13,454 bases of DNA from Phenylobacterium sp. (GCA_019264505.1 JAHUZY010000397.1:1-13454), one strand, 5' to 3'; numbered from the stretch's first letter, positions 1 to 6,365 are shown. A program made the numbers and translations. The notes: generated by a model not told the origin, from the sequence alone.

Positions 1-281
1 AAACAGGAACTCCTCGTCGAAGCCGCGGTCGACATCCTCGATCAGGACCGGACCGGCTTCGGTGAGATCGCCCCCGACGGCGGGCAGCTCACGGGCGCCG
101 ACGTCCTCAGCCCACAGGCGCGCCAGATGGGTCTTGCCGACGCCCTCAGGCCCCACCAGGACCATCACGCCCCCGTGCCGTCCAGGGCTGCCCGGGCGGC
201 GGCGTTGGAGGGGCCGGCGGCGAAGTCGCCCCGCTCATAGGATGGCGGTCGTCGAAGCTTCAGCCGAAGCTGCCGGGCCAT
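1..281 (-). CDS. hdaA: Hda/HdaA-like DnaA-related ATPase, N-terminal part, with apparent frameshift; runs off left edge
   Basis: Hda-family proteins bind the sliding clamp and stimulate ATP hydrolysis by DnaA, preventing over-initiation of replication. Reading from ATG at 281 gives a start like MARQLRLKLRRPPSYERGDF, then NAAARAALD, which resembles an Hda N-terminus with its basic segment and Asn/Ala-rich helix. The frame then meets TGA at 167-165. One frame over, the protein continues as GGVMVLVGPEGVGKTHLARL (Walker A GPEGVGKT), then VLIEDVDRGFDEE, a Walker B-like segment, to the edge. The switch falls at or near a run of five G on the coding strand (170-174); one extra G would join both halves seamlessly. 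This is either a sequencing or assembly error or a real disruption. The family call rests on the motifs, the short basic N-terminus and the position of the P-loop. DnaA itself is unlikely because the P-loop lies about 45 residues from the start. Confidence 0.72.
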
Positions 282-465
282 TCACGGTTTCCGTGAGGGT
301 TACGAAACAGCGGCCAACCTAGCAGGCGGGAAGATTGGGGTCGATGCGACGGCCGCCCACACCTGGGGACGACCTCCGACGGGCTGTGAATTCCCTCCGG
401 AACAGGGACCGCGCCTCGGGCGCTTAAGCTGCGCGCCAGGTCGGCGCGAGGCACAGGAGCACTTC
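282..465. other. Intergenic region between hdaA and dodecin
   Basis: This 184-base gap separates two divergent genes and should hold both promoters. I see no open frame with coding character and no hairpin followed by a T tract. The only candidate signal is the GGAAC element listed separately. The dodecin Shine-Dalgarno AGGAG lies at 455-459. Confidence 0.6.
399..424 (+). promoter_or_regulatory. Weak candidate EcfG (general stress sigma) promoter for dodecin
   Basis: GGAAC at 399-403 is followed after 17 bases by CGCT at 421-424. The alphaproteobacterial EcfG/SigT consensus is GGAAC, 16-17 bases, CGTT, so the -35 is exact and the -10 matches 3 of 4. The implied start, near 430, would give a leader of about 35 bases before the dodecin ATG at 466. 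A single five-base match can arise by chance, so this is a suggestion only. Confidence 0.27.
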
Positions 466-684
466 ATGTCCGAACACGTGTACCGGGTCGTCGAATTGGT
501 GGGGTCGTCCAAGGACAGCATCGATGACGCCATTCGCAACGCCATCTCTGAGGCCGGCAAGTCCCTGAAGGACATGCGCTGGTACGAGGTCACCGGGACC
601 CGTGGCGAAATCGTCGATGGGCAGCTTGGCCACTTCCAGGTCTATCTGAAGGTCGGCTTCACCCTGGAAGGCTCGCGGGACTAG
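466..684 (+). CDS. Dodecin family flavin-binding protein
   Basis: Dodecins are small cytoplasmic proteins that assemble into dodecameric shells and store or buffer flavins. The 72-residue product has the full family pattern: VYRVVELVGSS at 5-15, a helix with DDAIRNAI at 20-27, RWYEVTGTRG at 38-47 and HFQVYLKVGFTLE at 56-68. W39 matches the Trp that stacks on the isoalloxazine ring, and Q58 matches the Gln that contacts it. Length is typical. A good Shine-Dalgarno, AGGAG at 455-459, lies six bases before the ATG. The gene ends five bases before the stop of bpt on the opposite strand, so the two are convergent and leave no room for a conventional terminator. The family is secure; the physiological ligand (riboflavin, FMN, FAD or breakdown products) is not visible from sequence. 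Confidence 0.95.
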   Translation: MSEHVYRVVELVGSSKDSIDDAIRNAISEAGKSLKDMRWYEVTGTRGEIVDGQLGHFQVYLKVGFTLEGSRD

Positions 685-689
685 GTCGC

Positions 690-1454
690 TCAGCCGCGGG
701 AGGCGTTGAGAATCTCGCGGCTGTTCACCCGCGCCCAGCCATCGGGTCGCAGCAGCTCGATCGGTGAGAAGCGGGCCTTGTAGTCCATCTTCTCACTGCC
801 CCGGACCCAATACCCCAGATAGACGTGCGGCAGGCCAAGCAGGCCGGCCTGGACCACATGATCCAGGATCATGAATGAGCCGAGGCTCCGGCGGGCCTGT
901 TCTGGATCATAGAAGCTGTAGACCATGGACAGTCCGTCGCCCATCAGGTCGATCAGGGCGCAGGACACCAGGTCGCCGGGACCGCCATCGTTGGAGCGGA
1001 CGCGGTATTCCACCAGATGGGTGCGCACCGCCGTGTCTTCGACCATGGCCACATAGTCGGGCCAGCTCATCTCGGCCATTCCGCCATCCACATGGCGGGT
1101 CACCAGATAGCGGCGAAGCAGCTCGAACTGCTCCATGGTCGCCTCGGCCTCGACAACAGACCTCTGCAAATCCTCATTGCGGGCCAGAACCCGGCGCTCG
1201 GACTTGGAGAACACATAGTCTGCCGCGGGCAGTCGCGCCGAGATGCAGGCCATGCAGGACTCGCAGGCCGGCCGATAGGCGATGTTCTGCGACCGGCGGA
1301 AACCCATCTGGGTCAGGGAGTCGTTGACGCTCGGCCCGTCGGTGAGGGGCAGGTGGGCGAAGACCTTCCGCTCATAGCGATCAGGCAGGTACGGGCACGG
1401 GGACGGCGCCGTGAGGAAGAACCTGAGCTGTCGCGTCGGGAAATGCTGCGTCAC
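690..1454 (-). CDS. bpt: Bpt-type aspartate/glutamate leucyl-tRNA-protein transferase
   Basis: This N-degron pathway enzyme adds an amino acid (leucine in the bacterial Bpt type) from charged tRNA to proteins with N-terminal Asp or Glu, marking them for ClpS-ClpAP. The 254-residue product begins MTQHFPTRQLRFFLTAP and carries PCPYLPDRYERKVF at 19-32, YRPACESCMAC at 60-70 with C64, C67 and C70 (C20 lies in the first motif), and the C-terminal block YLGYWVRGSEKMDYKARFSP at 212-231. This is the ATE1/Bpt arrangement at normal bacterial length. The start is GTG at 1454; no in-frame ATG precedes it at the conserved N-terminus. No strong Shine-Dalgarno is visible. The gene stands alone on this strand, convergent with dodecin. 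Leucyl rather than arginyl donor is inferred from bacterial relatives, not from the sequence itself. Confidence 0.93.
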   Translation of the reverse strand: MTQHFPTRQLRFFLTAPSPCPYLPDRYERKVFAHLPLTDGPSVNDSLTQMGFRRSQNIAYRPACESCMACISARLPAADYVFSKSERRVLARNEDLQRSVVEAEATMEQFELLRRYLVTRHVDGGMAEMSWPDYVAMVEDTAVRTHLVEYRVRSNDGGPGDLVSCALIDLMGDGLSMVYSFYDPEQARRSLGSFMILDHVVQAGLLGLPHVYLGYWVRGSEKMDYKARFSPIELLRPDGWARVNSREILNASRG

Positions 1455-1492
1455 GGAGCGGGTATCGACCTTAAGCCTTTGTGTCGCCGACG

Positions 1493-1521
1493 ATTAGGCG
1501 GCATGGAGCGAGTTCAGGCAA
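1493..1521 (-). promoter_or_regulatory. Candidate bpt promoter
   Basis: On the minus strand TTGCCT (1521-1516) is followed after exactly 17 bases by CCTAAT (1498-1493). Each hexamer matches the sigma-70-type consensus at 4 of 6 positions, and the spacing is ideal. It lies about 40 bases upstream of the GTG start of bpt. The rest of the 116-base gap between bpt and motB shows no gene or clear terminator. Confidence 0.3.
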
Positions 1522-1570
1522 GCCGCACATTTCAGTGACCCCCAATGGAAAGACCCATATCCGGTACCCC

Positions 1571-2476
1571 CTAGGGCTGGACGTCGGGCGGCAGGACCGG
1601 GGCCTCGCGCAGGAGCACGACGGCGATGCGGCGATTGCCGGGCAGGGTGGGGTCGTCGGGATAGAGCGGCTCAGAATTGGCCTTGCCTGAAACCTGGTAG
1701 ATCCGGTCAGACGCCACGCCGGCGCCCTGCAGCACGCGGCGCGAGGAGTCCGCGCGGGTCGCCGACAGGGCCCAGTCGCCTTCCGAGCGGGCGCCGTTCA
1801 TGTTGACGCTGGTGTGCCCATAGATGCTGACCCGGTTAGGCAGCTGATTGATGATCTTGGCCACGGCCCGCAGCAGCAGGCGGGCGCGTTCGTTGGGCTG
1901 GCCGGAGCCCTCGTCGAACATGGAGCGACCCTCCTGGTCCACCAGCTGGATCCTCAGGCCCTCGGGGGTCTGGTCGATGATGATGTTCTTCGACAGCTCC
2001 GCCAGCTCAGGCATGTCCTGCAGCGCCTGGCGCAGGGACTGGGCGGCCGACTGGAAGGCGGCTTCCTCGCGCTTGTGCAGGGCTTCCCGCAGGGCCTCGG
2101 TGCTGGCCTCCTGCAACCGGCTCTTGGACGAACTGTCCTGGGTTTCGCCGTCCTCGTCGGGGTTGGGCGACTCCGGCGACATCTGTTCGATGATGGACAT
2201 GGAGCCGGAGGACTTGGCCCCGTCTTCGCCAAGGGCCGTGCCGCCCAGAATGCCGCCCGACCCAGAGGTGGTGGACGATATGCTGGCCGGGGCGAAATAG
2301 TCGGCGATGCCGCGTTTCTGCTCAGGGCTCGTGGTGTTGATCAGCCACATCAGCAGGAAGAAGGCCATCATCGCGGTGACGAAGTCGGCATAGGCGACCT
2401 TCCAGGCGCCGCCATGGTGCCCATGGGCCGCCTTCTTGATCTTCTTGATGATGATCGGCCGCTCGCCCGACGCCAT
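1571..2476 (-). CDS. motB: Flagellar motor stator protein MotB
   Basis: MotB pairs with MotA in the inner membrane to form the proton-driven stator and anchors it to peptidoglycan. The 301-residue protein has a basic cytoplasmic start with KKIKKAAHGHHGG, then WKVAYADFVTAMMAFFLLMW at 25-44, a single membrane helix with the proton-carrying Asp at D31. A low-complexity Ser/Gly/Asp/Glu linker (about 65-120) and a helical plug/linker segment lead to an OmpA-like peptidoglycan-binding domain at about 175-290, with VSIYGHTS at 216-223, WALSATRA at 235-242 and GNRRIAVVLL at 280-289. The Asp usually found after GHT is Ser here (S223). No motA lies beside it in this window; motA and motB are also unlinked in Caulobacter. 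The minus-strand Shine-Dalgarno region is GGGGTGGGA just before the ATG. Family call is firm. Confidence 0.96.
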   Translation of the reverse strand: MASGERPIIIKKIKKAAHGHHGGAWKVAYADFVTAMMAFFLLMWLINTTSPEQKRGIADYFAPASISSTTSGSGGILGGTALGEDGAKSSGSMSIIEQMSPESPNPDEDGETQDSSSKSRLQEASTEALREALHKREEAAFQSAAQSLRQALQDMPELAELSKNIIIDQTPEGLRIQLVDQEGRSMFDEGSGQPNERARLLLRAVAKIINQLPNRVSIYGHTSVNMNGARSEGDWALSATRADSSRRVLQGAGVASDRIYQVSGKANSEPLYPDDPTLPGNRRIAVVLLREAPVLPPDVQP

Positions 2477-2490
2477 CGTCCCACCCCGGT

Positions 2491-2514
2491 TAACGCTAAT
2501 TCTGCGTTAGACTC
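2491..2514. promoter_or_regulatory. Palindrome with GANTC site in the motB divergent promoter region
   Basis: The 88-base gap between motB and the divergent dehydrogenase gene holds a perfect 6-base inverted repeat, TAACGC (2491-2496) and GCGTTA (2504-2509), with a 7-base centre. Read differently it is CTAA, seven bases, TTAG (2496-2510), a symmetric near-match (3 of 4 in each half) to the CtrA site TTAA-N7-TTAA. A GANTC site (GACTC, 2510-2514), the CcrM methylation motif of Caulobacterales, abuts it. This fits cell-cycle or flagellar control of motB, but the CtrA match is imperfect. Confidence 0.4.
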
Positions 2515-2564
2515 CCTGGTCGGCGTTAAGATGCCGTTGCCATTTGTGAGTCTGGGAAACGGTT

Positions 2565-3425
2565 ATGAAGCTGGCGTTTGTGGGTCTCGGGGTCATGGGC
2601 TTCCCCATGGCCGGTCATCTGGCCCGGGGGGGCCACGAGGTTGCGGTGTTCAATCGCTCGCCGGCCAAGGCGACCGCCTGGGCCAAGGCGCACGCTGGGC
2701 GGGCGGCGACCACGGTCGCTGAGGTCGCGAGGGGCGCAGAAGCCCTCATCCTCTGTGTCGGCAAGGATGACGATGTCCGTCAGGTGGTGAGCGAGGCGTT
2801 GGACTCCCTCGCGCCCGGCGCGGTGATCATCGACCACACGACCACCTCGGCGGTGGTGGCCCGGGAGATGGCCCAGAAGGCCGCCGAGACCGGCCGCAGC
2901 TTCATCGACGCGCCGGTCTCCGGCGGACAGGCTGGAGCGGAGGCCGGCAAGCTGACCATCATGTGCGGCGGCGAGACCGAGGCGTTCGCGCGGGCGGAGC
3001 CCATCATGGCGGCCTACGCGCAGGCGGTCCGCCTCATGGGGCCGCCGGGATCTGGCCAACTGACCAAGATGGTCAACCAGATCTGCATCGCAGGCGTGGT
3101 CCAGGGCCTGGCCGAGGGGCTGCACTTCGCCAAGCGCGCGGGCCTCGATCCGGCCGACGTCCTGGCGGCGATCTCCAAGGGGGCCGCCCAGTCCTGGCAG
3201 ATGGACAATCGCTGGCCGACCATGGCGCAGGGCCGCTTCGACTTCGGCTTCGCTGTCGACTGGATGCGCAAGGATCTCGGCCTGGTGCTGGACGAGGCGC
3301 AGGCCAATGGCGCCCGCCTCGACGTCACCCGTCTCGTCGATGGCTACTACGGCGAGGTCCAGGCTATGGGCGGCGCCCGGTGGGATACGTCGAGCCTGGT
3401 GACGCGCCTGGAGCCGCAGGCGTGA
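2565..3425 (+). CDS. NAD(P)-dependent beta-hydroxyacid dehydrogenase (3-hydroxyisobutyrate dehydrogenase family)
   Basis: This cytoplasmic oxidoreductase belongs to the family that oxidises short beta-hydroxyacids such as 3-hydroxyisobutyrate, tartronate semialdehyde products or 4-hydroxybutyrate. The 286-residue product has the Rossmann motif GLGVMG at 7-12, the substrate-binding signature DAPVSGGQAGAEAG at 115-128 and the catalytic lysine K168 in GSGQLTKMVNQ (162-172). The C-terminal all-helical domain includes the MRKDLGLVLDEA stretch, typical of the family. A second family member at 8619-9515 sits in a valine operon and is the better mmsB candidate, so this copy probably has another substrate. 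It overlaps the next gene by four bases (GTGA), implying translational coupling with a GNAT acetyltransferase and an epoxide-hydrolase-like gene. The exact substrate cannot be read from the sequence. Confidence 0.93.
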   Translation: MKLAFVGLGVMGFPMAGHLARGGHEVAVFNRSPAKATAWAKAHAGRAATTVAEVARGAEALILCVGKDDDVRQVVSEALDSLAPGAVIIDHTTTSAVVAREMAQKAAETGRSFIDAPVSGGQAGAEAGKLTIMCGGETEAFARAEPIMAAYAQAVRLMGPPGSGQLTKMVNQICIAGVVQGLAEGLHFAKRAGLDPADVLAAISKGAAQSWQMDNRWPTMAQGRFDFGFAVDWMRKDLGLVLDEAQANGARLDVTRLVDGYYGEVQAMGGARWDTSSLVTRLEPQA

Positions 3426-3922
3426 TCCTGGAGACCCCGCGTCTGAGCTTGCGAGAGGCGACCCTTGAGGATGGCGCCTTCATCCTTGAGCTGCTGAACG
3501 CGCCAGGCTTCGTCAGCGGCATCGGCGATCGGGGCGTCCGCTCGCTCGATCAGGCCCGCGACTATATCGAGACGCGAATTCTCAGCAGCTATCGCGACCA
3601 TGGCTTCGGCATGTGGGTCGTGACGGCGAAGGGCGAAGACCAACCCGCGGGGCTCTGCGGGCTCGTGCGCCGTGATGTCCTGCCTCATGTCGACCTGGGC
3701 TACGCTCTCCTGGAGCGTCAGTGGGGGCGCGGTTACGCCCAGGAGGCGGCGGCCGCCGTACTGGCCCATGCGCGAGGCGTCCTGGGGCTTGCGACCGTGG
3801 CGGCCATCGTCAATCCGGACAATGCCGCCTCCCGCCGCGTGCTGGAGAAGGTTGGCTTCCGCTTCATTGATGTCCGCCATCTGGACGGATGGGACCAGCC
3901 GAGCGCCTACTACCAAGCCTGA
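3422..3922 (+). CDS. GNAT family N-acetyltransferase (RimJ/RimL-like)
   Basis: GNAT enzymes move an acetyl group from acetyl-CoA to an amine on a protein or small molecule. The 166-residue product begins (V/M)ILETPRLSLREATLEDG, the usual opening of the Acetyltransf_3 subgroup. It has VDLGYALLERQWGRGYAQEA at 90-109 with the Q/RxxGxG/A acetyl-CoA pyrophosphate loop (RQWGRGYA), and NPDNAASRRVLEKVGF at 131-146. The GTG start at 3422 overlaps the stop of the preceding dehydrogenase in a GTGA junction. The frame stays open further upstream, but only as an antisense-like shadow inside the preceding gene, so the GTG is preferred on family alignment. Eighteen bases separate it from the next gene. The substrate is unknown; relatives are annotated both as ribosomal-protein acetyltransferases and as small-molecule acetyltransferases. 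Confidence 0.88.
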   Translation: MILETPRLSLREATLEDGAFILELLNAPGFVSGIGDRGVRSLDQARDYIETRILSSYRDHGFGMWVVTAKGEDQPAGLCGLVRRDVLPHVDLGYALLERQWGRGYAQEAAAAVLAHARGVLGLATVAAIVNPDNAASRRVLEKVGFRFIDVRHLDGWDQPSAYYQA

Positions 3923-3940
3923 GGACATCGGAGGGGGCTC

Positions 3941-4804
3941 ATGACCATCAGCACGCGCACGGTCGAGGCGAACGGGTTCGCCTTCGCCGTGGATGAGGCG
4001 GGTGAGGGCGACCGGTTGGCGCTCTGCCTGCACGGCTTTCCCGAGAGCCGGTTTTCCTGGCGGGCCCAGATGCCGGTGCTGGCGGACCTGGGCTATCGGG
4101 TCTGGGCGCCCGACCTGCGTGGCTATGGCGAGACCGAGCCCAAGCCTCAGGATATGGACAGCTACCGGATGGAGCGGCTGCTGGAGGATGTCGCCGCCCT
4201 GATCGACGCCGCCGGCGCCCGGGAGGTCATGCTGGTGGCCCACGACTGGGGCGCGGCCGTCGCCTGGACCTTCGCCGCGCGGAAGGTTCGCCCTCTGACC
4301 CGGTTGATCATCATGAACGTCCCTCACCCGGCGGTGTTCGCCCAGGTCGTTCGCCGCTCGCCAAAGCAAATGCTGCGCTCCTGGTACATGGCCTTCTTCC
4401 AGATTCCGGGCCTGCCGGAGCGCATGCTACTGGCGAACGATGCCCGCGCCATCCGGCGGGCCTTTTCCGGCATGGCCAAGGACAAGAGCCGCTTCCCCGA
4501 TGCGGTGCTCGACCGCTACGCCCAGGATGCCCAGCGACCGGGCGCCATGACCGGAATGATCAACTGGTACCGCGCCGCCGCCCGCCACCCGGACTTCATG
4601 CGCGAACCCTGGGCGAAGATCGAAATCCCTACCCTGGTCATCTGGGGCGAGGCCGATGCGGCGCTGGGCCTGGAAACCCTCGAGGGGACCGACGCCTATG
4701 TCGTGGACCTGCAGATCAAGCGGCTGCCAGGCGTCTCCCACTGGGTGCAGCAGGAGGCGCCCGAGGCGGTCAATGGCCTGTTGGTCGACTGGCTGAAGGC
4801 CTAG
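3941..4804 (+). CDS. Alpha/beta hydrolase, epoxide hydrolase-like
   Basis: The 287-residue protein is a complete alpha/beta hydrolase of the epoxide hydrolase type. The oxyanion motif HGFPE is at 31-35, DLRGYGETEPKP at 58-69, and the nucleophile elbow VAHDWG at 99-104 gives aspartate D102, not serine, as nucleophile. The acid D239 lies in GEADAALG and the base H267 in GVSHWVQQEAPE. Lid residues Y149 (SWYMAFFQIPGLPE) and Y210 (NWYR) match the tyrosine pair that activates the epoxide oxygen. An Asp nucleophile also occurs in haloalkane and fluoroacetate dehalogenases, but the two lid tyrosines favour epoxide hydrolysis. A strong Shine-Dalgarno, GGAGGGGG, precedes the ATG. The stop shares four bases (CTAG, 4801-4804) with the stop of hemB on the other strand. 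Natural substrate unknown. Confidence 0.91.
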   Translation: MTISTRTVEANGFAFAVDEAGEGDRLALCLHGFPESRFSWRAQMPVLADLGYRVWAPDLRGYGETEPKPQDMDSYRMERLLEDVAALIDAAGAREVMLVAHDWGAAVAWTFAARKVRPLTRLIIMNVPHPAVFAQVVRRSPKQMLRSWYMAFFQIPGLPERMLLANDARAIRRAFSGMAKDKSRFPDAVLDRYAQDAQRPGAMTGMINWYRAAARHPDFMREPWAKIEIPTLVIWGEADAALGLETLEGTDAYVVDLQIKRLPGVSHWVQQEAPEAVNGLLVDWLKA

Positions 4805-5817
4805 GCGCCCAGCAGGCGCGCCGCGTGGGGGGCGAAATAGGTGATGGTGCCGGCCGCGCCGGCGCGCTTGAAGGCGCCGAGGCTCTCCAGGATCGCCCGG
4901 TCCTCATCGATCCAGCCATTGGCGCCGGCGGCCTTGATCATGGCGTACTCGCCCGAGACCTGGAAGGCGAAGGTCGGCAGGGCGTAGGCCTCCACCAGCC
5001 GGCGCAGGATGTCGAGATAGGGCAGGCCAGGCTTGACCATCACCATGTCGGCGCCCTCGGCGATATCGAGGGCGACCTCGCGCAGGGCCTCCTCGGTATT
5101 GGCCGGGTCCATCTGGTAGGTCTTTTTGTCCCCAGGATTATCCACAGACCCTGTGCCCAGTTTCCCTGACCCGATGGCGTCGCGATAGGGGCCATAGAAG
5201 GCCGAGGCGTACTTGGCCGCATACGACATGATCATCACGTCCTGCAGGCCTTCAGCCTCGAGCGCGGTGCGCAGGGCGCCGACCCGGCCGTCCATCATGT
5301 CGGAGGGGGCCAGGATGTCGCAGCCGGCCTTGGCCTGGACCAGGGCCTGCTCCACCAGCTTCTCGATGGTCGCATCGTTGAGGATGCGACCCTGCTCGAT
5401 GACTCCGTCATGGCCGTGGTCGGTGAAGGGGTCGAGCGCCACGTCGCACATGATCCCGACCTCAGGGGCGGCGTCCTTCATGGCCTTGACCGCCCGGCAG
5501 ATCAGGCCGTCCGGATCGGCGGCCAGGGAGCCCGCGGGATCCTTCCGGGCCATGTCGATGTGCGGGAAGATGGCGATGGCCGGAATGCCCAGGCGTCTCG
5601 CCTCCACTGCGGCCTTGGCGGCCTCGGCCACGGACAGGCGGGCGACGCCTGGCATGGAGGCGACCGGGACCTGTCCCTCGCCCTCATGCACGACCATCGA
5701 CCAGATCAGGTCCGCAGGCGTGAGTACCGTTTCGCGGACGAGTCGGCGGATCCAGTCGGCCTGGCGCAGACGGCGCAGGCGCAGGGCGGGGTAGGCGGCG
5801 AGGGGAGGCAGGCTCAT
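4801..5817 (-). CDS. hemB: Delta-aminolevulinic acid dehydratase (porphobilinogen synthase)
   Basis: HemB condenses two 5-aminolevulinate molecules to porphobilinogen, the second committed step of haem synthesis, in the cytoplasm. The 338-residue protein has the usual start RLRQADWIRRLVRETVLTP (about 16-34), ASMPGVARLSV, and the two Schiff-base lysines K202 in SYAAKYASAFYGPYRDA and K262 in VMVKPGLPYLD. The metal-site loop DVALDPFTDHGHDG (125-138) has Ala, Asp and Asp where the zinc enzymes carry three cysteines, so this is the magnesium-type, zinc-independent enzyme found in many alphaproteobacteria. Its ATG overlaps the stop of the upstream membrane-protein gene by four bases (ATGA, 5814-5817), implying coupling, and its stop is shared with the convergent hydrolase gene. 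hemA lies 4 kb away in the same window on the other strand. Confidence 0.97.
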   Translation of the reverse strand: MSLPPLAAYPALRLRRLRQADWIRRLVRETVLTPADLIWSMVVHEGEGQVPVASMPGVARLSVAEAAKAAVEARRLGIPAIAIFPHIDMARKDPAGSLAADPDGLICRAVKAMKDAAPEVGIMCDVALDPFTDHGHDGVIEQGRILNDATIEKLVEQALVQAKAGCDILAPSDMMDGRVGALRTALEAEGLQDVMIMSYAAKYASAFYGPYRDAIGSGKLGTGSVDNPGDKKTYQMDPANTEEALREVALDIAEGADMVMVKPGLPYLDILRRLVEAYALPTFAFQVSGEYAMIKAAGANGWIDEDRAILESLGAFKRAGAAGTITYFAPHAARLLGA

Positions 5818-6293
5818 GGGACCCGGCTCTTACCCATCCCCTGGTCGGAGGCAAGCCTGATCGCCCCGATGACCGAGGCGCCGATCAGCCAGAGGCCTGA
5901 CAGGAAGGCCAGGGCGATGGCGCCGACGATCATGAACAGCAGGGAGGCGTCGATGGCCACCTGGCCGATCACCACCTCCATCTTGTCGAAGCCGTCCCAG
6001 CCGAGCGTATTGGCCACCCCATAGAGCGAGGCCAGCACGTGGATGACGGCGGCCAGGCCGCAGATCCCTGCCAGCAGGGCGAGGACAAAAGACACCCAGA
6101 AGCATCTGATCTGAAAGGTGAAGTGACTGCGGCCGGGTTCAGCGGCCGAATCGCGCTGGGTGTAGGCGATGATCACCGCCACCAGGGCCGGCACGCCGGC
6201 GAAAAAGAACGAGGCGAACAGCAGGCCATAGTTCATCAAGGCCAGGTTGCGGGCGGCTTCGCGGGGAGCCCCGCCGACGTTATCGAATGTCAT
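5814..6293 (-). CDS. Small multi-pass inner membrane protein (DUF4870-like)
   Basis: The 159-residue product has no enzyme motif. It shows hydrophobic stretches at about 20-44, 62-92 and 115-146, the longer two probably each holding one to two membrane helices, giving three or four in all. Segments such as [10 protein letters not shown] before a helix recall the DUF4870/uncharacterised transmembrane family; this is a resemblance, not a proven match. A strong Shine-Dalgarno, AGGGGGA, lies upstream of the ATG at 6293, but it overlaps one arm of a perfect hairpin (6304-6320). The stop overlaps the hemB start (ATGA), so the two form a coupled operon driven from the divergent region at 6294-6365. 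Co-transcription does not show a role in haem synthesis; none is claimed. Confidence 0.85.
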   Translation of the reverse strand: MTFDNVGGAPREAARNLALMNYGLLFASFFFAGVPALVAVIIAYTQRDSAAEPGRSHFTFQIRCFWVSFVLALLAGICGLAAVIHVLASLYGVANTLGWDGFDKMEVVIGQVAIDASLLFMIVGAIALAFLSGLWLIGASVIGAIRLASDQGMGKSRVP

Positions 6294-6303
6294 GCTTTAG
6301 TCC

Positions 6304-6320
6304 CCCTGTCGTTGACAGGG
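6304..6320. promoter_or_regulatory. Perfect inverted repeat at divergent promoter, overlapping a Shine-Dalgarno
   Basis: CCCTGTC (6304-6310), GTT, GACAGGG (6314-6320) is a perfect 7-base inverted repeat with a 3-base centre. On the minus strand its downstream arm overlaps the AGGGGGA Shine-Dalgarno of the membrane protein gene, so a transcript containing both arms could hide the ribosome site. On the plus strand it contains TTGACA, a -35 candidate for the valine operon. It could equally be an operator for a dimeric repressor. Confidence 0.45.
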
Positions 6321-6340
6321 TGCGCCCCCCGGGCAAGTTC
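6312..6340 (+). promoter_or_regulatory. Candidate promoter of the valine catabolic operon
   Basis: TTGACAG (6312-6318) matches the alphaproteobacterial housekeeping -35. GCAAGTTC (6333-6340), 14 bases later, is a partial match to the Caulobacter -10 consensus GCTANAWC. A start near 6347 would give a leader of about 20 bases with GGAG (6352-6355) ahead of the ATG at 6366. The -35 lies within the inverted repeat 6304-6320, so binding of a regulator there would block it. Confidence 0.42.
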
Positions 6341-6365
6341 CTCAAGCCTACGGAGCAGCCAGACC

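Noticed and set aside
165..182. Programmed ribosomal frameshift in hdaA
   Set aside because: A slip on the G run would restore the frame, but I see no canonical slippery heptamer with a downstream structure, and Hda is not known to use frameshifting. Indel or sequencing error is simpler.
2554..2586. Sigma-54 promoter for motB
   Set aside because: A TGGCA-like stretch is present upstream on the minus strand, but the paired TTGC element at the right spacing is missing.
1814..2722. Plus-strand open frame of about 300 codons opposite motB
   Set aside because: motB is complete and unambiguous on the other strand; the plus-strand product is a Gly/Leu/Arg-rich shadow.
3347..4369. Long minus-strand open frame (340 codons) across the acetyltransferase and hydrolase genes
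   Set aside because: It spans two well-supported plus-strand genes and their junction, and its product is low-complexity Arg/Gly/His/Asp-rich, as expected of an antisense shadow.
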